From positions 1-5,088 of the forward strand of contig DATGMD010000085.1 of NCBI GenBank assembly GCA_035293805.1: a DNA stretch of 5,088 nt, written 5' to 3'. Under the pieces are notes generated by a model. The model was given only the letters and a program-made list of their open reading frames with translations, searched no databases and had not been told where the DNA came from. Below, piece by piece: positions 1 to 4,098 of this stretch. The translations under genes and the position numbers were made by a program. Every line of letters begins with the position of its first letter. The first letter of the stretch is position 1. Source of the stretch: JAJPHF01 sp035293805. GTDB lineage: Bacteria > Chloroflexota > UBA6077 > JAJPHF01.

Positions 1-273
1 GGCCAGGTGGGCCCGGCGACCAACGTTCGCCCGCCCGTTATCCTGCCGAACCTGCCTGTCCTGCCGCCGCCGCCGCTGGAGTTCATCCCGCCGCCGCCTC
101 CGCCGCTGCTACCGCCGCCTCCGCCGGCGCCGACGGGTGCAGCCGCACCGGCGCGCGGGGCCTTCCCCGAGGTTCCCGTGATCCCGGAGGCGGACAGCTT
201 GGGGCTGCTGGCCGCAGGGCTGGCCGGGCTCGGCGCGGTTGTCGGCTGGCGCGGCCGCCGCCCAAGGCGGTAG
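1..273 (+). CDS. C-terminal part of a proline-rich exported protein with a PEP-CTERM-like sorting signal
   Basis: The frame is open from the first base, so the true start most likely lies upstream; a GTG at 7 is possible but has no ribosome binding site in view. The visible 90 residues are a low-complexity Pro stretch (runs of PPPPP broken by Leu, Phe and Ile) and an Ala/Pro linker. The end has the three-part form of a PEP-CTERM signal: a P-E-A-D-S motif ('VIPEADSLGLL'), a hydrophobic Leu/Ala/Gly helix of about 17 residues, and a basic tail ending in RGRRPRR. In known systems such tails are recognised by an exosortase in the inner membrane, and the protein goes to the surface or exopolysaccharide matrix. 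The third position of the usual PEP is Ala here. The Pro stretch is probably an extended wall- or matrix-spanning spacer. No exosortase is in the window. The sorting-signal call is fairly good; the protein's own function is unknown. Confidence 0.7.
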   Translation, partial: GQVGPATNVRPPVILPNLPVLPPPPLEFIPPPPPPLLPPPPPAPTGAAAPARGAFPEVPVIPEADSLGLLAAGLAGLGAVVGWRGRRPRR

Positions 274-298
274 ACTAGCCGATCGTCGCCCCCCCCAA

Positions 299-330
299 AG
301 AGCCCCCGGGGCAACAACCCCGGGGGCTCT
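299..330 (+). terminator. Strong GC hairpin after the PEP-CTERM-like gene
   Basis: A perfect 13-bp stem (agagcccccgggg / ccccgggggctct) with a 6-base loop (caacaa) lies 25 bases after the TAG at 271-273. No T-run follows, so if it ends transcription it is an I-shaped, U-less hairpin of the type common in high-GC bacteria. It also separates the first gene from the next. Confidence 0.6.
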
Positions 331-342
331 CGTCGCCCTCAA

Positions 343-372
343 TTCGATGGCCGTCTCGCGCCGCCATATACG
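343..372 (+). promoter_or_regulatory. Possible weak promoter before the 425 gene
   Basis: A TTCGAT (343-348) and a TATACG (367-372) are 18 bases apart, about 50 bases before the ATG at 425. The -10 match is fair and the -35 match is poor. It is listed because the strong hairpin just upstream means the next gene probably needs its own promoter. Confidence 0.22.
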
Positions 373-424
373 CCACGGCGGGCGGTCCGAGAGGAACGCC
401 GCCGCGGCCGGGAGATGGGTAGCG

Positions 425-631
425 ATGCCTGACGTTGAGTATTGCCCAACCTGCGGCTATCCGATCCCGACCACTCGGGAATTTGGGCTGCACCTTAGGC
501 AGGTAGCCCGCGATGAGGCGCACGTGGCCACCGTCTGGACCCTGCTCGGCATCGACTACGCGGCCATGAAAGCGGCCGAGCGCGAGGAGCTGCTGGAGCG
601 CGCCCGCGAGCGCGGCTGGCGCGTGCTGTGA
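425..631 (+). CDS. Small CxxC zinc-finger-like protein, 68 residues
   Basis: The ATG at 425 is preceded by GGGAGATGGG, and the protein motif begins here; longer in-frame starts at 347 and 239 would run back through the hairpin and add low-complexity sequence. The protein opens MPDVEYCPTCGYPIPT. Cys7 and Cys10 form a zinc-knuckle CPTCG, His23 is 12 residues after Cys10 as in C2H2 fingers, and His33 is a possible fourth ligand, though the H-x9-H spacing is not classical. Residues 35-66 are rich in Ala, Glu, Arg and Leu and should form a helix or short coiled coil (AEREELLERARERG). Codons are strongly G/C-ending. There is no signal peptide, so it is probably cytoplasmic. It may bind nucleic acid or a protein partner. 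I do not recognise the family. Confidence 0.78.
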   Translation: MPDVEYCPTCGYPIPTTREFGLHLRQVARDEAHVATVWTLLGIDYAAMKAAEREELLERARERGWRVL

Positions 632-961
632 GGTAGCGCGGACACTGTGCCATAGGCTGTCTAGTTGCTGCGGGGATGGCCCGCGCCAGCGGCCGCAGAC
701 GCAAAGAAGCGCCGCCACTGCATTGGTGACGGCGCTCCAGCCGGGTCCGGTAAAGGGGTAAAACCGGAACTCGACTGCACGCTCAATATCCCGCACGGCC
801 GGTGTAAGAACGTGGGGCCGCGGTTGCGATGCGGTTGAGCCGGCCTCTGGGCGGTTCGCTAGCGATAGGCGGCACGGCTTGTGCTATAGCCAGGCCCAAG
901 CCAACGGTCGGCCGGACCGTGACGGGGAACGTGGCGGGACCGGGCGCGGAGAGAGCGCCGC
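632..961 (+). other. 330-bp intergenic stretch, no convincing gene
   Basis: No plus-strand frame here has both a start and a ribosome binding site; a 17-codon frame from the ATG at 676 is not credible. On the minus strand a frame from the GTG at 796 begins protein-like (MRDIERAVEFRFYPF) but has no ribosome binding site and runs without a stop through the antisense of the 425 gene. A TGcTATAGC at 882-890 resembles an extended -10 element and would give a leader of about 65 bases to the 962 gene; no clear -35 is visible. Confidence 0.4.
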
Positions 962-1096
962 ATGCAAAAACCATCTATCGTTGTGCGACGAGACGGCTGT
1001 ACCTTCTGCTGTCTGCCGCTCCTCGTGCTGCTCGGGCTGCTGAGCGCGGGGCTGGGAGCGAGCATCTGGGTGGCCATTACCCTGCTGCTCCATTAA
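962..1096 (+). CDS. 44-residue single-helix membrane peptide with a CxxCC motif
   Basis: A clear Shine-Dalgarno run (GGAGAGAG, 948-955) is 6 bases before the ATG, followed by 44 codons and TAA. The first 12 residues are polar and basic (MQKPSIVVRRDG), then comes C-T-F-C-C (Cys13, Cys16, Cys17), then one long hydrophobic segment of about 25 residues (18-43) ending in His44. The positive N-terminus predicts an N-in, C-out inner-membrane peptide with the cysteines at the cytoplasmic face, where they could bind metal, form disulfides or be acylated. It is too short for most gene callers. The good ribosome binding site, G/C-ending codons and sensible topology argue that it is real. Function is unknown. 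It converges on the minus-strand frame ending at 1118. Confidence 0.68.
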   Translation: MQKPSIVVRRDGCTFCCLPLLVLLGLLSAGLGASIWVAITLLLH

Positions 1097-1117
1097 GGGA
1101 TGCCGCACGGCGGCCGG

Positions 1118-1355
1118 CTACGGCTGCACCTCGCGCCGTGCCACCGCCTCCAGATCGCGCGGCACCGCCTCATTGGCGGCCACTAGCTCAGCCCGGCACG
1201 CCGCGTAGATTCGCCGCGGCACCGCGGCGTCGTAGAGTGGGCGCGCACCATAGCAGACGTCGAGGGGCGTGGCGCGCTCGCGGTGGCAGTCGAGCAAGAC
1301 CGTGTAGAGGCAGGCCGTGACGGTCCAAAACAGCAGGCCGCTGAGATTCTCGCAT
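1118..1355 (-). pseudogene. Small membrane/cysteine-containing protein, probably frameshifted near its start
   Basis: The minus frame ending at the TAG 1120-1118 reads like a real protein from about 1351. It has a hydrophobic segment (LSGLLFWTVTACLYTVLLDC), then a soluble part with two more Cys and an Ala/Glu/Arg helix ending VARREVQP, with almost all codons ending in G or C. This frame has no ATG, GTG or TTG near the beginning; the next is a TTG inside the hydrophobic segment. The best start in the region, an ATG at 1355-1353 with GAGG 9 bases upstream, is in another frame, and one skipped base shortly after it would join the good frame. I read this as a gene with a 1-bp indel, or an assembly error. 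The intact product would be about 78 residues, anchored by one helix. Family not recognised. Confidence 0.45.
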
Positions 1356-1450
1356 TCTCTGTGACCTCGTCTTGTGACGTAACGAATCCCGTGCCTGGCC
1401 GTTTGATCCGGTGTGGAACATCGCCTCTGCCGCGGCTTGGGAGGATGGCC

Positions 1451-1756
1451 ATGCGTCGAACGCGACTCGCGAGCATCTTGGGTGGTCTGATCCTGCTCAG
1501 CGCCGTCACCGCGCCCGCCGTACACGCCCAGGGCCGCGGACCAGTCTGGGGCGGCGCCCGCGGCTGGGGGCGCGGGCCGGTCTGGAACGGCGTCCGGGGC
1601 TGGGGGCGTGGGTTCACCACCGTCGTGGTCGCCCCACCGCCCGTCGTGGCCCCACCGGTCGTCGCGGTGCCGGTCCCGGTGCCGGTGCCGGTCGTCCCGG
1701 CGCCGCTCCCTGTCACCTGCTATATCTACGCGCCTGGCACGCCGCCCGTCTGCTAG
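1451..1756 (+). CDS. Small secreted Gly/Trp-repeat, Val-Pro-rich protein, 101 residues
   Basis: GGGAGG (1439-1444) is 6 bases before the ATG at 1451, making this start better than the in-frame ATG at 1445, which abuts it. Residues 1-26 are a textbook Sec signal peptide: MRRTR, a hydrophobic core (LASILGGLILLSAV) and an AVHA cleavage site before Gln27. The mature part begins with two 12-residue repeats of form RGPVW-x-G-x-RGWG (29-40 and 41-52) and the start of a third. Then comes a Val/Pro stretch (VVVAPPPVVAPPVV, then VP dipeptides), and a short tail with Cys90 and Cys101 that could form a disulfide. Gly/Trp-rich then Val-Pro layouts occur in many small exported bacterial proteins of unknown role. 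It is likely extracytoplasmic and perhaps wall-associated. It overlaps the convergent minus frame ending at 1753 by 4 bases. Confidence 0.8.
   Translation: MRRTRLASILGGLILLSAVTAPAVHAQGRGPVWGGARGWGRGPVWNGVRGWGRGFTTVVVAPPPVVAPPVVAVPVPVPVPVVPAPLPVTCYIYAPGTPPVC
1535..1606 (+). repeat. Two 36-bp in-frame tandem repeats in the secreted protein gene
   Basis: Two direct 36-base units (1535-1570 and 1571-1606) each encode RGPVW(G/N)G(A/V)RGWG. Base differences are mostly at third codon positions, so selection appears to have kept the protein repeat. A partial third unit (RG) follows before the sequence changes to FTTVVV. Confidence 0.75.
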
Positions 1757-1839
1757 TCATCGAGTAGGCAGGGCATGCAGCTCGCCAGTGGCTCGGGGGT
1801 GAAGAGGAGGAGCTGCTGGTCGGCAAGCACGGCGAGCAA
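1753..1839 (-). CDS. Possible tiny hydrophobic protein, start uncertain
   Basis: The minus frame ending at the TAG 1755-1753 is protein-like and G/C-ending: a Leu/Ala/Val helix (LLAVLADQQLLLFTPEP), then a short tail with two Cys (SCMPCLLDD). A stop (TAA, 1863-1861) bounds it on the 5' side. A good Shine-Dalgarno-like GAGGTAAGG sits just before a GTC (1854) where a GTG would be expected, so the original start may have been lost by one substitution. The TTG at 1839 used here is the first conventional start, giving 28 residues. The frame lies just downstream of the decayed zinc-knuckle gene on the same strand. Function unknown; it may be a remnant. Confidence 0.33.
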   Translation of the reverse strand: MLAVLADQQLLLFTPEPLASCMPCLLDD

Positions 1840-1874
1840 CGCCGCGAGCGCGACGGCGCCTTACCTCATCCGTG

Positions 1875-2063
1875 CTAGGCCCGGCTCAGTCCGCTATAGT
1901 TGCGGCGCCGCAGATGCGGCGCGCGCTCCCGGCCGCACCGATACCAGTAGGCATAGCAGGCATCGCGGCGCCCTCGCTTGAGATGTTGTGACGGTAGCTG
2001 GCCGCAGGTGTGATACATGCGACGGGGGGCCGGCGAGACAGGGGACACAGTGTGGCGGGGCAT
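1875..2063 (-). CDS. Decayed paralogue of the zinc-knuckle protein at 4555-4725
   Basis: The conserved part (RRMYHTCGQLPSQH, then CYAYWYRCGRERAPHL) aligns with the 56-residue protein encoded at 4725-4555, whose matching parts are RRCAVCGYQ and CYGYWQRTGRERPPHL. That protein has four Cys (C-x2-C ... C-x2-C). Here the first Cys of each pair is replaced, by Tyr in YHTC and Arg in RDAC; each can arise from a Cys codon by one transition (TGT to TAT, TGC to CGC). Zinc binding is therefore probably lost. The ATG at 2063 has AGGA 8 bases upstream and adds about 15 residues not seen in the intact protein; an ATG at 2018 starts right before the motif but lacks a ribosome binding site. The frame is otherwise open, 62 codons. 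Homology to the window's other copy is fairly secure; whether it is expressed is doubtful. Confidence 0.58.
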   Translation of the reverse strand: MPRHTVSPVSPAPRRMYHTCGQLPSQHLKRGRRDACYAYWYRCGRERAPHLRRRNYSGLSRA

Positions 2064-2076
2064 GCGGGCAGTCCTG

Positions 2077-2110
2077 CGCGGCGCGGCCCGGTGGCCGTGG
2101 CCGCGCCGCG
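2077..2110 (-). other. 12-bp perfect hairpin abutting a ribosome binding site
   Basis: Perfect inverted arms cgcggcgcggcc (2077-2088) and ggccgcgccgcg (2099-2110) flank a 10-base loop. On the minus strand the hairpin ends one base before the AGGA (2075-2072) of the 2063 start. It could be a U-less terminator of something upstream, or could mask the ribosome binding site. Confidence 0.5.
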
Positions 2111-2291
2111 GGCCGGAGGGCTACTCCTCCACGATACGACTTCATGGCACGGTAGGGTCTGAAGAGAGCCTGCGCGGGAGATGACTGCTGGCGCAGAACA
2201 CTCTCCTGCCCCCAGCCTAAGCCGCGGAGGCGGTGTCGCTAGCCTCCGGGGGCCGTAACCCGATGCTAACCTGCCCTCGCCTGTGGTGCCA

Positions 2292-2320
2292 TTGACGAAA
2301 GCCACGCCTCTCGCGACAAT
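2292..2320 (+). promoter_or_regulatory. Sigma-70-type promoter
   Basis: TTGACG (2292-2297, 5 of 6 to TTGACA) and GACAAT (2315-2320, 4 of 6 to TATAAT) are separated by exactly 17 bases. It is the best promoter match I see in the window. Transcription would begin near 2327. No protein gene follows within 300 bases, but a terminator does at 2360-2402. Confidence 0.5.
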
Positions 2321-2326
2321 GCCCCC

Positions 2327-2402
2327 GGCACGGGGGTGTGCGACCGCTCCTCTGCCTGCGGGCCCGAGCGGTGCCAGCCGTCTCGGGCCCCTCTGCTGTT
2401 TT
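2327..2402 (+). ncRNA. Candidate ~75-nt small RNA or orphan attenuator leader
   Basis: The interval runs from the predicted start of the 2292-2320 promoter to the T-run of the terminator. Two helices compete. The terminator stem uses 2360-2371 with 2378-2390. An alternative 7-bp helix pairs accgctc (2343-2349) with gagcggt (2366-2372), which would take up the inner half of the terminator's left arm. That mutually exclusive arrangement is typical of attenuators and riboswitch expression platforms, but no ligand-binding fold I know is visible and no gene follows closely. It could equally be a free small RNA. A further hairpin (cccccg-gca-cggggg, 2322-2336) overlaps the start site. Confidence 0.38.
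2360..2402 (+). terminator. Intrinsic terminator with no coding gene before it
   Basis: A 12-bp stem (gggcccgag-cgg / ccg-t-ctcgggccc, one bulged T at 2381) with a 6-base loop (tgccag) is followed by a U-rich tail ending in TTTT at 2399-2402. It is the only hairpin in the window followed by a T-run. The T-run begins about 8 bases after the stem, so efficiency may be moderate. Confidence 0.55.
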
Positions 2403-2684
2403 GGGGCATCCCCCGCCGCATCAACAGCACTGGACCTCATGCGTGGCCTAGAAGGTCCGTAGAATCGCGGCAGCCCCGTGCCGCCCTAGGCGGGTCCCAC
2501 GCGGGCAGTTGCGCGGTCCGACTCAACGCGCCCCGGGGGTGTTGCTGTCTAGCGCTCGGGGGCCGCATGCCCGCGGGGAGCCCCTCTACGCGCGTGCGGT
2601 CGGGCGGCTACGCCGTCAGGTAATTCACTCACGCGATGTGACCGGGTTCACGGTCGCTGCCGACCTGTCGTGCGACGATAAGCC

Positions 2685-2704
2685 CGCCAGCCGAGGGGCT
2701 GGCG
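2685..2704 (+). promoter_or_regulatory. Leader hairpin upstream of the 2732 gene
   Basis: An 8-bp perfect stem (cgccagcc / ggctggcg) with a gagg loop ends 14 bases before the ribosome binding site (GGAGGAG, 2719-2725). It could stabilise the mRNA 5' end or influence translation; the sequence does not tell which. Confidence 0.3.
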
Positions 2705-2731
2705 CAGCACAGCAGCGAGGAGGAGATCCCC

Positions 2732-3112
2732 ATGCAGGCTCGTGAGGTCGCTCAGGTCGTTCACCACGCCGCGCGCCGGCCACTGGTCGCCGGCTTGGCT
2801 GCCCTCGCGCTCGGCACGGCGTTGCTGGCACCCCATAGTGCCTTTGCGGATCAGCGGGATTTTAGTGTGGTCAACCACAGCGGGACGGTGATCACGCAGC
2901 TGTACGTGTCGCCCAGCGCCTCCAACCGCTGGGGCGTGGATCAACTCGGCAGTGCCGTGATTCGCCCGGGGAACTCGTTCACCCTGCACTTTACGGAGGA
3001 GCAGGCGGGCGGGACGTGTCTCTTCGATCTGCGGATTGTCGCGGCCGACGGCACGAGCACGGTTGATTCCGGCGTCAACCTCTGCCGCACTGCCACGGTG
3101 ACGTTCAGCTAA
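2732..3112 (+). CDS. Secreted 126-residue protein with a conserved cysteine pair, function unknown
   Basis: A strong Shine-Dalgarno sequence (GGAGGAG, 2719-2725) is 6 bases before the ATG. Residues 1-39 form a signal peptide: a polar N-region with ARR at 14-16, a hydrophobic core (LVAGLAALALGTALLA) and a SAFA cleavage site before Asp40. The RR suggests Tat export is possible but the motif is loose, so Sec is equally likely. The mature domain of about 87 residues is beta-rich, beginning DFSVVNHSGTVITQLYVSPS; this 'VN-x-(S/T)-G-x-x-I-x-x-LYVSPS' opening followed by a W-G-x-D-x-L-G segment is one I associate with small periplasmic or extracellular proteins of unassigned role. Cys96 (GGTCLFDLRI) and Cys118 (VNLCRTATVTF) sit in two predicted strands and probably form a disulfide. 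The gene is complete, stands alone on its strand, and converges on the 3474/3765 genes across a hairpin. Confidence 0.9.
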   Translation: MQAREVAQVVHHAARRPLVAGLAALALGTALLAPHSAFADQRDFSVVNHSGTVITQLYVSPSASNRWGVDQLGSAVIRPGNSFTLHFTEEQAGGTCLFDLRIVAADGTSTVDSGVNLCRTATVTFS

Positions 3113-3132
3113 CCGGCCCGCCGCGCGAGCTA

Positions 3133-3165
3133 CACGGCCCCGGGGGATCGGCCCGCGGGGCCGTG
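3133..3165 (+). terminator. Hairpin between convergent genes
   Basis: Perfect 9-bp arms cacggcccc (3133-3141) and ggggccgtg (3157-3165) surround a 15-base loop, starting 20 bases after the TAA of the secreted-protein gene. There is no T-run. It lies between the genes ending at 3112 (+) and 3283 (-), so it may serve both directions. Confidence 0.5.
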
Positions 3166-3282
3166 CAGTGCTGATAGAGAAGGTGCGCGTCGCCGTGGCG
3201 CAGATGCCCACGCACGCCGGGACACCCCATGAACGTCCCACGCCTAATCATGCAAACCAGACGGGAGCACGCCCGCCTCAGC

Positions 3283-3474
3283 TTACAGGTAGGGCGTCGC
3301 GTCGGCCGGGGGCACCAGCGCAGCGGAGCCGAAGAGCAGGATGACGACGAACGCCCCGAGGGCCGCGACGAGCACAAACAGAACCGTGAGCCCCGGGTAA
3401 AACATCGTGTCGGAGGCATAAGCGCTGGCGGTGCGACGGCTCAGCCACCCGGCCGCGGCGCGGAATTCAGCCAT
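3283..3474 (-). CDS. 63-residue single-pass membrane protein
   Basis: GGAGG (3485-3481) lies 6 bases before the ATG at 3474-3472, an excellent start. The first 27 residues are amphipathic with several Arg (MAEFRAAAGWLSRRTASAY), then comes one strong membrane helix (about residues 28-52: PGLTVLFVLVAALGAFVVILLFG), and a short Pro-rich tail (VPPADATPYL). Positive charges before the helix predict N-in, C-out topology. It sits at the downstream end of the transcript that begins near 3800, behind the 3765 gene. The same frame stays open back to 3765, so a longer fused product cannot be excluded, but the internal ribosome binding site argues for independent translation. Function unknown. Confidence 0.72.
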   Translation of the reverse strand: MAEFRAAAGWLSRRTASAYASDTMFYPGLTVLFVLVAALGAFVVILLFGSAALVPPADATPYL

Positions 3475-3765
3475 CGGGATCCTCCACAGGCGGAGCGTGG
3501 CGCTGGCCCATCTTAGACGATGCGCGCGCCGCCGGCCAGGCCCCGCCGCCCCCAGCCGCAGCCGCCGGCGGTGCGAGGGTCGTGAGTGCGGCGCGGTGGC
3601 GGCGTACCGCTCGGCCGCCGCTTCGAGGGCGAGGCGCGCCGGCTGCACTTGCTGCTGGGTTAGCGGGCCGGCCGCCAGCCGGCGCTTCGCGGCGGCGTAG
3701 GCCCTCGCGGCTTGCTGGAGCGCCGCGAGGGCGGCGGTGGCTCGGGAGGGCGGCTCGCGGCGCAT
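3283..3765 (-). CDS. Ala/Arg-rich helical protein; 3' part probably frameshifted or fused to the 3474 gene
   Basis: A perfect AGGAGG (3778-3773) is 7 bases before the ATG at 3765, so the start is real. Residues 1-58 are a convincing helical protein (MRREPPSRATAALAALQQ, then LAAGPLTQQQVQPARLALEAA), probably a two-helix hairpin or coiled coil. From about residue 60 the frame turns into an Arg-rich stretch (SHRRRLRLGAAGPGRRRA) unlike the rest, then enters the 3474 gene in frame, giving 160 residues in all. Another minus frame across 3470-3590 ends (PPVEDPDG) at a TGA overlapping the start of the 3474 gene, the usual layout of translationally coupled genes. I therefore suspect a 1-bp indel, perhaps in the G-run near 3546-3551, and a natural product of about 100 residues. 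No family recognised. Confidence 0.5.
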   Translation of the reverse strand: MRREPPSRATAALAALQQAARAYAAAKRRLAAGPLTQQQVQPARLALEAAAERYAATAPHSRPSHRRRLRLGAAGPGRRRAHRLRWASATLRLWRIPMAEFRAAAGWLSRRTASAYASDTMFYPGLTVLFVLVAALGAFVVILLFGSAALVPPADATPYL

Positions 3766-3806
3766 CCAGAGGCCTCCTGGCGCACGACTCGCCCCAACCG
3801 ACCCCC

Positions 3807-3812
3807 ACTATA
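3807..3812 (-). promoter_or_regulatory. Probable -10 element for the 3765 gene
   Basis: On the minus strand TATAGT (5 of 6 to TATAAT) lies 41 bases before the ATG at 3765, in an otherwise GC-rich context, and would give a leader of about 35 bases. No good -35 is visible at 16-18 bases, so activation by a factor bound at the upstream repeats is conceivable. Confidence 0.35.
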
Positions 3813-3847
3813 CCGCGGCCCGCCGGTCACCGCGGCCGGAGCAGGCT

Positions 3848-3956
3848 CCTGCGAGATGTGGTCGGCATGCTGCGGTACGCGACTCTTTCTTGTTGCAATG
3901 TGGGTTGCATAGGGACCATACCTGCAAGATGTGGTCGGCATGCTGCGGTATGCGAC
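3848..3956. repeat. Two 36-bp direct repeats, 73-bp period
   Basis: Copies at 3848-3883 and 3921-3956 match at 34 of 36 positions (differences at 3853/3926 and 3878/3951). The shared core is gatgtggtcggcatgctgcg. They are separated by 37 unrelated bases that are unusually AT-rich for this window (tctttcttgttgcaatgtgg). Each core includes a GCATGC palindrome. The repeat lies 36 bases upstream of the -10 of the 3765 gene. Either a pair of regulator sites or a minimal repeat-spacer-repeat unit would fit; there are only two copies. Confidence 0.8.
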
Positions 3957-4098
3957 GGAGACCGGCCGACGTCCGCCGAGCGCGCAGCACAGGCGACCCC
4001 CTGCACACGAGAACACCTCAGGGATGCCAGGACGGCTTAGGGGCAGTGGCGCCCTCGGCGCTCGACACCGAGAAGGCCATCGAGAAAGCGCCACAGGA

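Larger units (their letters stand above)
2111..2731. other. Long stretch without a convincing protein gene
   Basis: All frames here either lack a ribosome binding site or have irregular codon use; the long minus frame ending at 1886 and the plus frame starting at 2336 look like chance open frames in GC-rich DNA. What it does hold is a good plus-strand promoter at 2292-2320, a candidate small RNA and terminator (2327-2402), several small inverted repeats (for example cggaggc/gcctccg at 2225-2248 and ccgcc/ggcgg at 2481-2493), and a hairpin in the leader of the 2732 gene. Confidence 0.5.
3766..4098. other. Regulatory/intergenic stretch with no convincing gene
   Basis: This 333-bp stretch contains the ribosome binding site and likely promoter of the 3765 gene, two long direct repeats (3848-3956), and about 140 bases (3957-4098) in which I see no supported gene. 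A 20-codon minus frame from an ATG at 4080 lacks a ribosome binding site. Long plus-strand frames crossing it are chance open frames. Confidence 0.45.

Noticed and set aside
275..796. 173-codon minus-strand frame from a GTG at 796
   Set aside because: No ribosome binding site and mostly antisense to the well-supported 425-631 gene and the 299-330 hairpin.
1886..2440. 184-codon minus-strand frame
   Set aside because: Irregular codon endings, crosses the promoter and terminator at 2292-2402, and overlaps the zinc-knuckle paralogue in another frame.
2400..2500. Possible tRNA from ggacct/aggtcc pairing and nearby stems
   Set aside because: No T-loop GGTTCGAATCC-like segment and no acceptor stem of 7 bp at the right distance.
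3105..3230. Minus-strand frame starting MGCPGVRGHLRHGDAHLLY
   Set aside because: No ribosome binding site, runs through the 3133-3165 hairpin and overlaps the end of the secreted-protein gene; G/C-ending codons alone are not evidence in this DNA.
3848..3956. A CRISPR array
   Set aside because: Only two repeats, no third copy on either side, no cas genes, and an ordinary promoter adjacent; recorded as direct repeats instead.
4018..4080. 20-codon minus frame MAFSVSSAEGATAPKPSWHP
   Set aside because: No ribosome binding site and too short to support.
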